Shown: positions 25,491-35,105 of the stretch, piece by piece | Position numbering within the stretch: the first letter of the stretch is position 1 | How the letters are laid out: each line of letters opens with the position of its first letter | NCBI RefSeq assembly: GCF_030053895.1 | Contig: NZ_CP125781.1 | Span: 1,488,001 to 1,552,000, forward strand | Direction: 5' to 3' | Origin: Trabulsiella odontotermitis | GTDB lineage: Bacteria > Pseudomonadota > Gammaproteobacteria > Enterobacterales > Enterobacteriaceae | Length of the DNA: 64,000 bases | Made by a program: the position numbers and the translations under genes | Notes under the pieces: model-generated | What the model saw: the letters and a program-made list of their open reading frames with translations, nothing else | The model's database searches: none | What the model was told of the DNA's origin: nothing

Positions 25491-25517
25491 AACGCCTCTG
25501 CACTGCAGGGGCGTTTT
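25491..25517 (+). terminator. Terminator after yfcZ
   Basis: AACGCC-T-CTGC and GCAG-G-GGCGTT pair around a 3-base loop, including one T-G wobble, and run into TTTTC. It separates yfcZ from fadIJ. Confidence 0.75.
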
Positions 25518-25609
25518 CATTTTCTCCCCCCATTGCTCCCCAATGTGTTTTAGCTCCCACTTTTTCGGTTCCCTGATTGGCTAAATGTAAAAAATTAGTT
25601 AAGTATGTT

Positions 25610-25626
25610 ATCAGGTCAGACCACTA
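25610..25626 (+). promoter_or_regulatory. Predicted FadR site upstream of fadI
   Basis: ATCAGGTCAGACCACTA shares the GGTCAGACC core with the fadL-side site at 24935-24951. It lies 28 bases before the fadI ATG, so bound FadR would block transcription of fadIJ. Confidence 0.65.
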
Positions 25627-25653
25627 GCGTTTTATTGGTAACAGGGGAGTGTT

Positions 25654-26964
25654 ATGAGTCAGGCATTACCGCTAATCACCCGCCAGGGCGATCGCATTGC
25701 CATTGTCAGTGGGTTACGAACCCCTTTTGCGCGCCAGGCCACTGTTTTTCATGGTGTCCCGGCAATCGACCTTGGAAAAATGGTCGTGGGGGAGATGCTG
25801 GCTCGCAGCGAAATTCCACCGGACGTGATTGAACAACTGGTGTTCGGCCAGGTGGTTCAGATGCCGGAAGCGCCCAACATTGCCCGTGAAATTGTGCTGG
25901 GAACCGGCATGAGCGTGCACACCGATGCCTACAGCGTCAGCCGTGCCTGCGCGACCAGTTTTCAGGCAGTGGCGAATGTCGCCGAGAGCCTGATGGCGGG
26001 AACCATTCGCGCCGGGATCGCCGGTGGCGCTGATTCCTCTTCCGTGTTACCGATTGGCGTCAGCAAAAAACTGGCACGAACGCTGGTCGACGCGAATAAA
26101 GCCCGCACCCTGGGCCAGCGACTGAAACTCTTCTCACGTTTGCGTCTTCGTGATCTGCTGCCAGTGCCGCCTGCGGTAGCTGAATATTCCACGGGTCTGC
26201 GCATGGGCGACACCGCCGAGCAAATGGCAAAAACCTATGGCATCACGCGCGAGCAGCAGGATGCGCTGGCACACCGCTCGCATCAGTATGCCGCGCAGGC
26301 GTGGGCGGACGGGAAACTGACCGACGAAGTGATGACGGCCTACGCGCCGCCGTTTCGCGATCCCATCGAACGGGACAACAACATCCGTAACAATTCCTCG
26401 CTGGCGGATTACGCAAAATTACGCCCGGCATTTGACCGCAAACACGGCACGGTGACCGCAGCCAACAGCACGCCGCTGACTGATGGCGCGGCGGCAGTGA
26501 TCCTGATGACGGAATCCCGCGCAAGAGAGCTGGGGCTGACGCCGCTGGGTTATCTGCGCAGTTATGCGTTTACTGCTATCGACGTGAAACAGGACATGCT
26601 GCTCGGCCCGGCATGGGCCACCCCGCTGGCGCTGGAGCGCGCCGGGATCACCTTAAACGATCTGACTCTGTTTGATATGCACGAAGCGTTCGCCGCGCAG
26701 ACGCTGGCGAACCTGCAACTGCTCGGCAGCGATCGTTTTGCCCGCGAGGTGCTGGGGCGTTCACAGGCGACCGGCGAGGTTGATGACAGCAAATTTAACG
26801 TGCTGGGCGGGTCCATCGCCTACGGGCACCCGTTTGCCGCGACAGGCGCGCGCATGATCACGCAAACACTGCATGAGTTGCGTCGACGTGGCGGCGGGCT
26901 GGGGCTGGTCACCGCGTGTGCCGCGGGTGGTCTGGGTTCAGCAATGGTTCTGGAGGCTGAATAA
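25654..26964 (+). CDS. fadI: 3-ketoacyl-CoA thiolase FadI (beta subunit)
   Basis: A 436-residue thiolase, the same length as E. coli FadI, cleaving 3-ketoacyl-CoA to acetyl-CoA plus a shortened acyl-CoA. The nucleophile is Cys99 in SVSRACATS. The C-terminal catalytic region holds GGSIAYGHPFAATGARM (His near 393) and the second Cys in TACAAGGLGSAM (near 423). It forms the anaerobic beta-oxidation complex with FadJ, whose ATG overlaps the fadI stop by one base. Confidence 0.97.
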   Translation: MSQALPLITRQGDRIAIVSGLRTPFARQATVFHGVPAIDLGKMVVGEMLARSEIPPDVIEQLVFGQVVQMPEAPNIAREIVLGTGMSVHTDAYSVSRACATSFQAVANVAESLMAGTIRAGIAGGADSSSVLPIGVSKKLARTLVDANKARTLGQRLKLFSRLRLRDLLPVPPAVAEYSTGLRMGDTAEQMAKTYGITREQQDALAHRSHQYAAQAWADGKLTDEVMTAYAPPFRDPIERDNNIRNNSSLADYAKLRPAFDRKHGTVTAANSTPLTDGAAAVILMTESRARELGLTPLGYLRSYAFTAIDVKQDMLLGPAWATPLALERAGITLNDLTLFDMHEAFAAQTLANLQLLGSDRFAREVLGRSQATGEVDDSKFNVLGGSIAYGHPFAATGARMITQTLHELRRRGGGLGLVTACAAGGLGSAMVLEAE

Positions 26965-29114
26965 TGACAACGACGTCTGCATTTACGCTTGAAATTCGCC
27001 CGGACAACGTGGCAGTGATCACCATTGACGTGCCTGGTGAAAAGATGAACACCCTGAAGGCGGAGTTCGGCGGTCAGGTGCGCGATATTCTGCGTCAGTT
27101 GCGTGAAAACAAAGATCTGCTGGGCGTGGTGTTTATCTCTGCCAAAGAAGACAACTTTATCGCCGGAGCTGATATCAACATGATCGGCAACTGCAAAACG
27201 GCGAAAGAGGCCGAGGGGCTGTCGGCCCAGGGGCAACAGGTGATGGCCGAAATCCATGCGCTGCCGTTCCCGGTTGTGGCGGCGATCCACGGTGCCTGTC
27301 TCGGCGGCGGGCTGGAACTGGCGCTGGCCTGTCACTCACGTATTTGTACCGATGACAGTAAAACGGTGCTGGGGCTGCCGGAAGTGCAACTCGGTCTGCT
27401 GCCGGGCTCTGGCGGCACGCAGCGTTTACCTCGCCTGGTGGGCGTCAGTACTGCGCTGGAGATGATCCTCACTGGCAAACAGCTGCGTCCTCGCCAGGCG
27501 TTAAAAGCCGGGCTGGTGGATGATGTCGTTCCGCATTCCATTCTGCTCAATGCCGCTGTTGAGCGGGTGAAAAAGGGCAAGCCGGAGCACCGTCGTTTAC
27601 CGGTGCGCGAGCGCGTACTGGCCGGGCCGCTGGGTCGCGCCGTGCTGTTCCGCATTGTCGGTAAGAAAACTGAACAAAAAACGCAGGGCAACTACCCGGC
27701 AGCGGAACGCATTTTACAAGTGATCGAAACCGGGTTAGCGCAGGGCAGACGCAGTGGTTATGAAGCGGAAGCGCGCGCGTTTGGCGAACTGGCGATGACC
27801 CCGCAATCCCGGGCGCTGCGCAGCATTTTCTTTGCCAGCACCGAACTGAAGAAAGATCCCGGCGCCAGCGCGGAAGCGGGGCCGCTACGCACCGTTGGCG
27901 TGCTGGGTGGTGGTCTGATGGGCGGCGGCATTGCCTTTGTCACCGCCTGTAAAGGAATGTTGCCTGTTCGCATCAAAGACATTAATGCGAAGGGAATCAA
28001 TCACGCGCTGAAGTACAGCTGGGATCTGCTTGATAAAAAAGTGCGCCGCCGCCATATCAACACCAGTGAGCGCGACAGTCAGCTGGCGCTGATTACCGGT
28101 ACCACAGACTACCGTGGTTTCTCGCAGCGCGATGTGGTCATTGAGGCGGTGTTTGAAGAGCTGGCGCTGAAACAGCAAATGGTGGCGGAAGTCGAACAGC
28201 AATGCGCGCCGCATACGGTGTTTGCGTCTAATACGTCATCGCTGCCGATTGGCGATATCGCCGCCAGCGCGCAGCGGCCGGAACAGGTGATTGGTCTGCA
28301 TTTCTTCAGCCCGGTAGAAAAAATGCCGCTGGTGGAAGTGATCCCCCATGCCGGCACGTCGGCGCGCACCATCGCCACAACGGTACAACTGGCGAAAAAA
28401 CAGGGTAAAACGCCGATTGTCGTTGCGGATAAAGCCGGTTTTTACGTCAACCGTATTCTTGCGCCGTACATTAACGAAGCGATGCGCCTGCTGACGGAAG
28501 GGCAACGCATTGAAGTCATTGATAAAGCGCTGGTGAAGTATGGCTTCCCGGTGGGCCCGATCCAACTTTTGGATGAGGTGGGAATTGATACCGGCACTAA
28601 AATTATTCCTGTGCTGGAGGCGGCCTATGGAGAACGTTTTAGCCCGCCTGCAAACATCATAAGTGCAATTTTGAATGACGATCGCAAAGGCAGAAAAAAT
28701 AGTCGGGGTTTCTATCTTTACGCGGCAAAAGGGCGTAAAAGCAAAAAACAGCCTGATCCGGCTATCTATTCGATAGTTGGCGTATCGGCTCCAGAGGGCG
28801 CCATTTCACCACAGCAGGCGGCGGAACGATGCGTGATGATGATGCTGAATGAAGCGGCTCGCTGCTTCGATGAAGGCGTGGTGCGCAGCGCGCGTGATGG
28901 TGACATTGGCGCGGTGTTTGGCATTGGTTTTCCGCCCTTTTTGGGTGGCCCGTTCCGTTATATGGATTCGCTGGGGGCGGGTGAAGTGGTTGCGATCCTG
29001 CAACGGCTTGCGGCGCAGTATGGCCCGCGGTTTACCCCCTGTGAACCTCTGCTGCGTATGGCAGAGCAGGGGCAGACCTTTTGGCCCGTAAATGAAACTG
29101 ACGTGCTAAGTTGA
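26964..29114 (+). CDS. fadJ: Anaerobic fatty-acid oxidation multifunctional enzyme FadJ
   Basis: A 716-residue alpha subunit (E. coli 714). Residues 1-190 are a crotonase domain (ISAKEDNFIAGADI, HGACLGGGLELALACHSRI) for enoyl-CoA hydration and isomerisation. From about 311 comes a Rossmann 3-hydroxyacyl-CoA dehydrogenase domain (VGVLGGGLMGGGIA), with HFFSPVEKMPLVEVI near the active site and two C-terminal helical domains. It works with FadI when cells respire anaerobically, which fits the nitrate and nitrite genes elsewhere in the window only in a general way. Confidence 0.97.
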   Translation: MTTTSAFTLEIRPDNVAVITIDVPGEKMNTLKAEFGGQVRDILRQLRENKDLLGVVFISAKEDNFIAGADINMIGNCKTAKEAEGLSAQGQQVMAEIHALPFPVVAAIHGACLGGGLELALACHSRICTDDSKTVLGLPEVQLGLLPGSGGTQRLPRLVGVSTALEMILTGKQLRPRQALKAGLVDDVVPHSILLNAAVERVKKGKPEHRRLPVRERVLAGPLGRAVLFRIVGKKTEQKTQGNYPAAERILQVIETGLAQGRRSGYEAEARAFGELAMTPQSRALRSIFFASTELKKDPGASAEAGPLRTVGVLGGGLMGGGIAFVTACKGMLPVRIKDINAKGINHALKYSWDLLDKKVRRRHINTSERDSQLALITGTTDYRGFSQRDVVIEAVFEELALKQQMVAEVEQQCAPHTVFASNTSSLPIGDIAASAQRPEQVIGLHFFSPVEKMPLVEVIPHAGTSARTIATTVQLAKKQGKTPIVVADKAGFYVNRILAPYINEAMRLLTEGQRIEVIDKALVKYGFPVGPIQLLDEVGIDTGTKIIPVLEAAYGERFSPPANIISAILNDDRKGRKNSRGFYLYAAKGRKSKKQPDPAIYSIVGVSAPEGAISPQQAAERCVMMMLNEAARCFDEGVVRSARDGDIGAVFGIGFPPFLGGPFRYMDSLGAGEVVAILQRLAAQYGPRFTPCEPLLRMAEQGQTFWPVNETDVLS

Positions 29115-29326
29115 GGTCTAAAAAAGGGTAATCCGTCGTGTGTAGCGTAAACCCCTGGCGAAAATGTAAACAGAGATTGACTATACTTACGCCATTAAGG
29201 TAAAACACAACGTTTCATTCGTTGGATGGATAAGGCACAATGCCCGGCCACCGGGTTACCCTCCTGCATGACAGCGTCATGTATGGGGTTATTCCTGGTG
29301 CTTCTGTTTAACAAAAGCGGTGCAAT

Positions 29327-29812
29327 ATGCAAGTTTTCATTATGCGTCACGGCGACGCTGCTCTCGAAGCAGCCAGTGACTCGGTTCGCCCACTCACGGT
29401 ATGCGGTTGTGATGAATCCCGTCTGATGGCAACCTGGCTGAAAGGCCAAAAAGTGGATGTAGAGCGTGTACTGGTCAGTCCGTTTCTGCGTGCTGAACAA
29501 ACGCTGGATATTGTCAGGGAGTGCCTGAATCTCCCCAAAGAGGTGGATGTTCTACCAGAACTGACGCCGTGCGGCGATGTTGGACTGGTCAGCGCGTACT
29601 TACAAACGCTGGCTAACGAAGGCGTAGCGTCTGCGCTGGTTGTTTCCCACTTACCGTTAGTGGGCTACCTGGTGGCAGAACTGTGCCCGGGTGAAACGCC
29701 GCCGATGTTTTCGACGTCAGCCATTGCAAATGTGACCCTGGAAGCCGACGGGCACGGGGTATTTAACTGGCAGATGAGCCCTTGTAATCTGCGGATGGCG
29801 AAAGCGATCTAA
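29327..29812 (+). CDS. sixA: Phosphohistidine phosphatase SixA
   Basis: A 161-residue histidine phosphatase with the RHG motif at the N terminus (MQVFIMRHGDA, catalytic His8) and a second catalytic His in VVSHLPLVGYL. E. coli SixA of the same length dephosphorylates phosphohistidine in signalling and phosphotransfer proteins such as ArcB and NPr. The 212-base gap after fadJ suggests its own promoter; a TTGACT lies near 29176 but I cannot define the -10. Confidence 0.95.
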   Translation: MQVFIMRHGDAALEAASDSVRPLTVCGCDESRLMATWLKGQKVDVERVLVSPFLRAEQTLDIVRECLNLPKEVDVLPELTPCGDVGLVSAYLQTLANEGVASALVVSHLPLVGYLVAELCPGETPPMFSTSAIANVTLEADGHGVFNWQMSPCNLRMAKAI

Positions 29813-29834
29813 CAGCAATTTCTGTAAAACGACG

Positions 29835-29868
29835 AAAAAGCGGGTAAGCCTTGAGCTTCCCGCTTTTT
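29835..29868. terminator. Bidirectional terminator between sixA and smrB
   Basis: AAAAAGCGGG and CCCGCTTTTT pair across an inner AAGC/GCTT stem. A and T runs flank the hairpin on both strands between these converging genes. Confidence 0.9.
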
Positions 29869-29871
29869 GTT

Positions 29872-30426
29872 TTAGGGTAATTCCGGTGGTTGCCACTCTT
29901 CGACTTCAATCAGCACCAGCAGCGCGGCATCGCCGCCGTACTCTTTTGGTGCCTGATGAAAGGCCATCACGTGCGGATGCTGCGCCAGCCAGAGTGGAGT
30001 TTGCTGCTTAAGCACGTGCTTACCGTGGCCGTGCATCACGCAGGCGCAAAAGACGTGTTCCCGGCGACAGGCAGCGATCAGCGCCCCCAGCTCCTGCTTT
30101 GCCTGCAACTGCGTTAATCCGTGCAAATCAAGAAACAGTTCGGGCGAGTAATCCCCGCGCCGCAGCTTTTTCAGCTCAAAATGGCTGACGTCGTCACGCA
30201 CATATTTCGCCGCGCCGCCTTCGGTATTCAGCAGCGGCTGAAACTCATCCGAAAAATAATGGCTGGCGTCCGCTTGTTCCTGAAGTAAGCGTTTCACCGG
30301 CACGTCGCTGATTTTCTTGCGCTGTGGGCGATGAACGATGGTGTCCTGTTTAATTCGGCGCGTCCCGACCATCAGTTGCCGAAACAGCGTCTTGTCCTCC
30401 ACACTGAGCGAGGGTTTCTTTTTCAT
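29872..30426 (-). CDS. smrB: Ribosome rescue endonuclease SmrB
   Basis: A 184-residue Smr-domain protein (E. coli SmrB 183). The N-terminal half is basic and helical. The Smr domain from about residue 95 has FLDLHGLTQLQAKQEL and the HGHGKHVLKQ motif. E. coli SmrB cleaves mRNA between collided ribosomes, after which SsrA rescues them. Monocistronic, divergent from prmB. Confidence 0.95.
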   Translation of the reverse strand: MKKKPSLSVEDKTLFRQLMVGTRRIKQDTIVHRPQRKKISDVPVKRLLQEQADASHYFSDEFQPLLNTEGGAAKYVRDDVSHFELKKLRRGDYSPELFLDLHGLTQLQAKQELGALIAACRREHVFCACVMHGHGKHVLKQQTPLWLAQHPHVMAFHQAPKEYGGDAALLVLIEVEEWQPPELP

Positions 30427-30592
30427 TCGTGACTCTCATCTTTTCTTTCAGGTAGTTTACCCGACTCGTTGCGCATCGGGCAGGAAAAACGTGTTTTTTC
30501 CTGGTTTGAGATAAGCAAGAGTGCTGATTTCTCGGCGTCTTCGTGGCAAACTAGCCGCCGAAAATAACGCGATGCGTGCCCTGGAGGAAAGC

Positions 30593-31525
30593 GTGGATAA
30601 AATTTTTGTTGATGAAGCAGTGAATGAGCTGCAAACCATTCAGGACATGCTGCGCTGGTCCGTCAGCCGCTTTAGCGCCGCCAACATCTGGTACGGTCAC
30701 GGCACGGATAACCCGTGGGATGAGGCCGTCCAGCTGGTGCTGCCGTCGCTCTATCTGCCGCTGGATATCCCGGAAGATATGCACACCGCGCGCCTGACCT
30801 CCAGCGAGAAACACCGCATTGTTGAGCGGGTGATCCGCCGCGTTAACGAACGCATCCCGGTGGCTTATCTCACCAATAAAGCCTGGTTCTGCGGCCACGA
30901 ATTTTATGTCGATGAGCGCGTGCTGGTGCCGCGTTCACCGATTGGCGAACTGATTAACAACCATTTCAGCGGCCTGATCCCGCATCAGCCGCAGCACATT
31001 CTTGATATGTGTACCGGCAGCGGCTGCATCGCGATTGCCTGCGCTTATGCCTTCCCGGAAGCAGAAGTGGACGCCGTTGATATCTCCACAGATGCGCTGC
31101 AGGTGGCTGAACAGAACATCGACGATCATGGTCTGATTCACCACGTCACGCCGATTCGCTCCGATCTCTTCCGCGACCTGCCGAAAACGCAGTACGATCT
31201 TATCGTCACCAACCCGCCGTACGTCGACGCCGAAGATATGTCAGACCTGCCGGGCGAATATCGCCATGAACCGGAACTGGGGCTGGCGTCCGGCACTGAC
31301 GGGTTGAAACTGACCCGCCGGATCCTCGGCAATGCGCCGGATTATCTCACCGATGACGGCATTCTGATTTGTGAAGTCGGTAACAGCATGGTACATCTGA
31401 TAGCGCAGTACCCGGACGTCCCGTTCACCTGGCTTGAGTTTGAAAACGGCGGTGACGGCGTCTTTATGCTGACCAAAGCTCAGCTGGTGGCTGCGCGCGA
31501 ACACTTCAGTCTCTATAAAGATTAA
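30593..31525 (+). CDS. prmB: Ribosomal protein uL3 N5-glutamine methyltransferase PrmB
   Basis: I chose GTG 30593 (decoded MDKIFVDEAVNEL), with GGAGGAAA just upstream. It gives 310 residues as in E. coli; the frame is open 24 codons further but without similarity. SAM-binding DMCTGSGCIAIACAY (about 137-151) and the glutamine-binding NPPY motif (VTNPPYVDAED, near 203) are present. It methylates a glutamine of ribosomal protein L3. First of a tight co-directional run to yfcL. Confidence 0.95.
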   Translation: MDKIFVDEAVNELQTIQDMLRWSVSRFSAANIWYGHGTDNPWDEAVQLVLPSLYLPLDIPEDMHTARLTSSEKHRIVERVIRRVNERIPVAYLTNKAWFCGHEFYVDERVLVPRSPIGELINNHFSGLIPHQPQHILDMCTGSGCIAIACAYAFPEAEVDAVDISTDALQVAEQNIDDHGLIHHVTPIRSDLFRDLPKTQYDLIVTNPPYVDAEDMSDLPGEYRHEPELGLASGTDGLKLTRRILGNAPDYLTDDGILICEVGNSMVHLIAQYPDVPFTWLEFENGGDGVFMLTKAQLVAAREHFSLYKD

Positions 31526-31546
31526 TAACGATAATTCGGAGCCGTA

Positions 31547-32632
31547 ATGGCAGGAAACACAATTGGACAACTCTTCCGTGTGACCACGTTCGGTGAGTCA
31601 CACGGTCTGGCGCTCGGCTGTATTGTGGATGGCGTGCCGCCAGGCATTCCGCTGACTGAGGCCGACCTGCAACATGATCTCGATCGCCGTCGCCCTGGCA
31701 CGTCCCGCTACACCACGCAGCGTCGCGAGCCGGACCAGGTAAAAATTCTCTCCGGCGTGTTTGAAGGGGTCACCACCGGCACCAGCATTGGTCTGCTGAT
31801 TGAAAATACCGATCAGCGCTCGCAGGATTATGGCGCTATCAAAGACGTGTTCCGCCCGGGGCACGCCGATTACACCTACGAACAGAAATATGGCCTGCGT
31901 GACTATCGCGGCGGCGGGCGTTCCTCTGCCCGTGAAACCGCCATGCGCGTGGCGGCAGGCGCCATCGCCAAAAAGTTTCTTGCTGAAAAATTCGGCATTG
32001 TGATTCGCGGCTGTCTGACGCAGATGGGCAACATCCCGCTGGCGATCAAAGACTGGTCGCAGGTTGAGCAGAATCCGTTCTTCTGCCCGGATCCGGATAA
32101 ACTCGATGCCCTTGATGAACTGATGCGCGGGCTGAAAAAAGAAGGTGATTCCATCGGTGCGAAAGTGACCGTGGTTGCTGACGGCGTACCGCCAGGGCTC
32201 GGCGAACCGGTGTTCGACCGCCTGGATGCGGACATCGCCCATGCACTGATGAGCATCAACGCGGTGAAAGGCGTTGAAATCGGCGACGGGTTTGGCGTGG
32301 TGAATCTGCGCGGTAGCGAAAACCGCGACGAGATCACCAAAGCCGGATTCCAGAGCAACCATGCAGGCGGTATTCTGGGCGGTATCAGCAGCGGTCAGCA
32401 GATTGTGGCGAATATCGCGCTGAAACCCACGTCCAGCATTACTGTGCCGGGGCGGACGATAAATCGCCAGGGTGATGAAGTGGAAATGATCACCAAAGGG
32501 CGTCACGATCCCTGTGTTGGGATCCGTGCGGTGCCAATCGCCGAAGCTATGCTGGCGATTGTGTTGATGGATCATTTTATGCGTCAGCGTGCGCAAAACG
32601 CGGACGTGACGACCTCGATTCCTCGCTGGTAA
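31547..32632 (+). CDS. aroC: Chorismate synthase
   Basis: A 361-residue enzyme, the E. coli length, converting 5-enolpyruvylshikimate-3-phosphate to chorismate with reduced FMN. Conserved signatures are visible: GESHGLALGCIVDG near residue 16, GGGRSSARETAMRVAAG near 123 and RHDPCVGIRAVPIAEAM near 322. It starts 21 bases after prmB and is followed 2 bases later by mepA. Confidence 0.98.
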   Translation: MAGNTIGQLFRVTTFGESHGLALGCIVDGVPPGIPLTEADLQHDLDRRRPGTSRYTTQRREPDQVKILSGVFEGVTTGTSIGLLIENTDQRSQDYGAIKDVFRPGHADYTYEQKYGLRDYRGGGRSSARETAMRVAAGAIAKKFLAEKFGIVIRGCLTQMGNIPLAIKDWSQVEQNPFFCPDPDKLDALDELMRGLKKEGDSIGAKVTVVADGVPPGLGEPVFDRLDADIAHALMSINAVKGVEIGDGFGVVNLRGSENRDEITKAGFQSNHAGGILGGISSGQQIVANIALKPTSSITVPGRTINRQGDEVEMITKGRHDPCVGIRAVPIAEAMLAIVLMDHFMRQRAQNADVTTSIPRW

Positions 32633-32634
32633 AC

Positions 32635-33459
32635 ATGAAAAACATCGTCGTAGCGCTGCTGGCATTGCTGGCAACCACTACCGCCCTGGCGGCAACGCCG
32701 TGGCAGAAAATCACCCAGCCGATCGGCGGCAGTGCGCAGTCGATTGGCGCGTTCTCCAATGGCTGCATTGTCGGTGCCGAGGCACTGCCGTTGCAGTCGG
32801 ACAACTACCAGGTGATGCGCACCGCACAGTTGCGCTACTTCGGTCATCCCGATCTGGTTCTCTTTATTCAGCGCCTCAGCAATCAGGTGTATAACCTGGG
32901 GCTTGGCACGGTGCTGGTCGGCGATATGGGCATGCCAGCGGGCGGGCGCTTTAACGGCGGTCACGCCAGCCACCAGAGCGGCCTCGATGTCGACATCTTC
33001 CTGCAGTTGCCAAAAACACGCTGGACCGCGTCACAGTTAATGAGACCGCAGGCGCTGGATCTGGTCGCCGCGGATGGCAGGCACGTGGTGCCGTCGCTGT
33101 GGAAACCGGAAATCAGCAGCATGATCAAGCTGGCGGCGAAAGATAACGACGTCACGCGAATTTTCGTCAATGCGGCGATTAAACAACAGCTGTGCCTCGA
33201 TGCCGGTACCGATCGCGACTGGCTGCGTAAAGTTCGCCCGTGGTTCCAGCATCGCGCGCATATGCATGTGCGGTTGCGTTGCCCGGCGAACAGTCTTGAA
33301 TGTGAAGATCAAACACCGCCACCGCCAGGAGATGGTTGTGGCGCAGAGCTGCAAAGCTGGTTTGAACCCCCCAAACCGGGAACAACCAAACCTGTGAAGA
33401 AGACGCCACCTCCGCTGCCGCCTTCCTGTCAGGCATTACTGGACGAACACGTACTCTAA
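32635..33459 (+). CDS. mepA: Penicillin-insensitive murein endopeptidase MepA
   Basis: A 274-residue periplasmic LAS-family metallopeptidase with a signal peptide (MKNIVVALLALLATTTALA). Zinc ligands lie in GHASHQSGLDVDIF (His and Asp near 113 and 120) and in HMHVRLRC (His near 211). It cleaves D-alanyl-meso-diaminopimelate crosslinks in peptidoglycan. Several cysteines probably form disulfides. The stop abuts the yfcA start. Confidence 0.96.
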   Translation: MKNIVVALLALLATTTALAATPWQKITQPIGGSAQSIGAFSNGCIVGAEALPLQSDNYQVMRTAQLRYFGHPDLVLFIQRLSNQVYNLGLGTVLVGDMGMPAGGRFNGGHASHQSGLDVDIFLQLPKTRWTASQLMRPQALDLVAADGRHVVPSLWKPEISSMIKLAAKDNDVTRIFVNAAIKQQLCLDAGTDRDWLRKVRPWFQHRAHMHVRLRCPANSLECEDQTPPPPGDGCGAELQSWFEPPKPGTTKPVKKTPPPLPPSCQALLDEHVL

Positions 33460-34269
33460 ATGGAAAATTTCGTAGAGATATTTATGGTGTCACCGCTCGT
33501 GCTGGTGACGCTTTTTTTTATTGCCCTGGTGGCAGGGTTTATTGATTCACTCGCGGGCGGCGGCGGTCTGTTGACTATCCCGGCGCTGATGGCGGCAGGG
33601 ATGTCACCGGCGCAGGCGCTGGCGACCAACAAGCTGCAGGCCTGCGGCGGCTCCATCTCCGCGTCGTTCTATTTTGTTCGCCGTAAAGTGGTGAATCTTG
33701 CGGACCAGAAGCTCAATATCCTGATGACGTTCATCGGCTCAACCGCCGGTGCGCTGCTGGTGCAGCACGTACAATCAGAAATACTGCGGCAAATTCTGCC
33801 GCTGCTGGTGATTGGCATCGGTCTCTACTTTCTGCTGATGCCGAAACTTGGTGAAAACGACCGGCAGCGTCGGCTGCACGGTCTGCCGTTTGCGCTGGTG
33901 GCGGGCGGTTGCGTCGGCTTCTACGACGGTTTTTTCGGCCCCGCGGCAGGCTCTTTTTATGCCCTGGCGTTTGTGACACTGGCCGGGTTTAACCTCGCCA
34001 AATCGACCGCTCACGCCAAAGTGCTGAACGCCACGTCTAACATCGGCGGGCTGCTGCTGTTTATGCTCGGCGGTAAAGTCATCTGGGCTACCGGCTTTGT
34101 GATGATGGCCGGGCAGTTTCTTGGCGCGCGGATGGGCTCGCGGCTGGTGCTGAGTAAAGGACAATCGCTGATCCGCCCGATGATCGTGGTGGTGTCCGCT
34201 GTGATGAGCGCCAAACTTCTTTATGACAGTCACGGAGCCGAAATTCTCCAGTGGCTGGGGGTCAACTAA
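33460..34269 (+). CDS. yfcA: TSUP-family inner-membrane transporter YfcA
   Basis: A 269-residue membrane protein with about eight spans and the TauE/SafE (TSUP) repeat features LVAGFIDSLAGGGGLLTIP and FYDGFFGPAAGSFYALAF. The family exports or imports organosulfur compounds or anions; the E. coli substrate is unknown. Placed directly after mepA; its stop overlaps the epmC ATG by one base (TAATG). Confidence 0.94.
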   Translation: MENFVEIFMVSPLVLVTLFFIALVAGFIDSLAGGGGLLTIPALMAAGMSPAQALATNKLQACGGSISASFYFVRRKVVNLADQKLNILMTFIGSTAGALLVQHVQSEILRQILPLLVIGIGLYFLLMPKLGENDRQRRLHGLPFALVAGGCVGFYDGFFGPAAGSFYALAFVTLAGFNLAKSTAHAKVLNATSNIGGLLLFMLGGKVIWATGFVMMAGQFLGARMGSRLVLSKGQSLIRPMIVVVSAVMSAKLLYDSHGAEILQWLGVN

Positions 34270-34817
34270 TGGAGCAGAAACACCATTATCAACAGCTGAT
34301 CGACATTTTTGACCGCTGTTTTGCCGATGATTTTAATACCCGTCTGATTAAAGGCGACGACGAACCGATCTATCTTCCTGCTGATGACGACGTGCCGTAC
34401 AACCGGATCGTCTTCGCCCACGGCTTTTATGCCAGTGCGTTGCATGAGATTTCGCACTGGTGTATTGCGGGTGAAGCGCGGCGCAAACAGGTGGACTTTG
34501 GTTACTGGTATTGCCCGGACGGGCGTGATGCCACCACCCAAAGCCAGTTTGAAGATGTTGAGGTGAAGCCGCAGGCGTTTGACTGGCTGTTTTGCGTGGC
34601 GGCGGGGTTCCCGTTTAACGTCAGTTGCGACAACCTGGAAGGCGACGTTGAACCTGATCGCATCGTCTTTCAGCGGCGGGTACATGCTCAGGTGATGACT
34701 TATCTTACCGAAGGGATCCCGGCGCGTCCGGCGCGTTTCATCAGGGCTTTACAGAATTATTACCAGACGCCGGAAATGACGGCGGAACACTTCCCGTGGC
34801 CGGAAGATTTAAACTGA
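34269..34817 (+). CDS. epmC: Elongation factor P hydroxylase EpmC
   Basis: A 182-residue protein matching E. coli EpmC (YfcM) in length. It hydroxylates the beta-lysylated lysine of elongation factor P. Probable metal ligands lie in FYASALHEISHWCIAG (a HExxH-like HEISH at about residue 61). ATG 34269 overlaps the yfcA stop; the upstream ATG at 34251 lies inside yfcA and is not used. Confidence 0.94.
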   Translation: MEQKHHYQQLIDIFDRCFADDFNTRLIKGDDEPIYLPADDDVPYNRIVFAHGFYASALHEISHWCIAGEARRKQVDFGYWYCPDGRDATTQSQFEDVEVKPQAFDWLFCVAAGFPFNVSCDNLEGDVEPDRIVFQRRVHAQVMTYLTEGIPARPARFIRALQNYYQTPEMTAEHFPWPEDLN

Positions 34818-34826
34818 GGAAAGAAG

Positions 34827-35105
34827 ATGATCGCAGAATTTGAAACCCGTATCCTGGCGCTGATTGATGACATGGTTGAACACGCCAGTGATGACGAACT
34901 GTTCGCCAGTGGCTATCTGCGTGGCCACCTGACGCTGGCGGTGGCAGAGCTGGAAGCCGGGGATGATCACTCCCCGGAAGCCGTTTATCAGAAAGTGACC
35001 CACAGCCTTGAGAACGCGATTCATGCGGGCGAGCTGTCACCGCGCGATCAGGCGCTGGTGCTCGGCATGTGGGACACCCTTTATCAGCAGGCGAAGTTTA
35101 AATAA
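34827..35105 (+). CDS. yfcL: Conserved small protein YfcL
   Basis: A 92-residue acidic helical protein (MIAEFETRILALIDDMVEH), equal in length to E. coli YfcL. No function is established. It ends the prmB-to-yfcL run. Its last 8 bases overlap the tail of the convergent DJ-1-like gene, so the accessory locus abuts core DNA here without any spacer. Confidence 0.92.
   Translation: MIAEFETRILALIDDMVEHASDDELFASGYLRGHLTLAVAELEAGDDHSPEAVYQKVTHSLENAIHAGELSPRDQALVLGMWDTLYQQAKFK

Noticed and set aside
31598..32674. Long open frame (358 codons) antisense to aroC
   Set aside because: It mirrors the codon pattern of aroC, has no family motifs or ribosome site, and aroC is certain.
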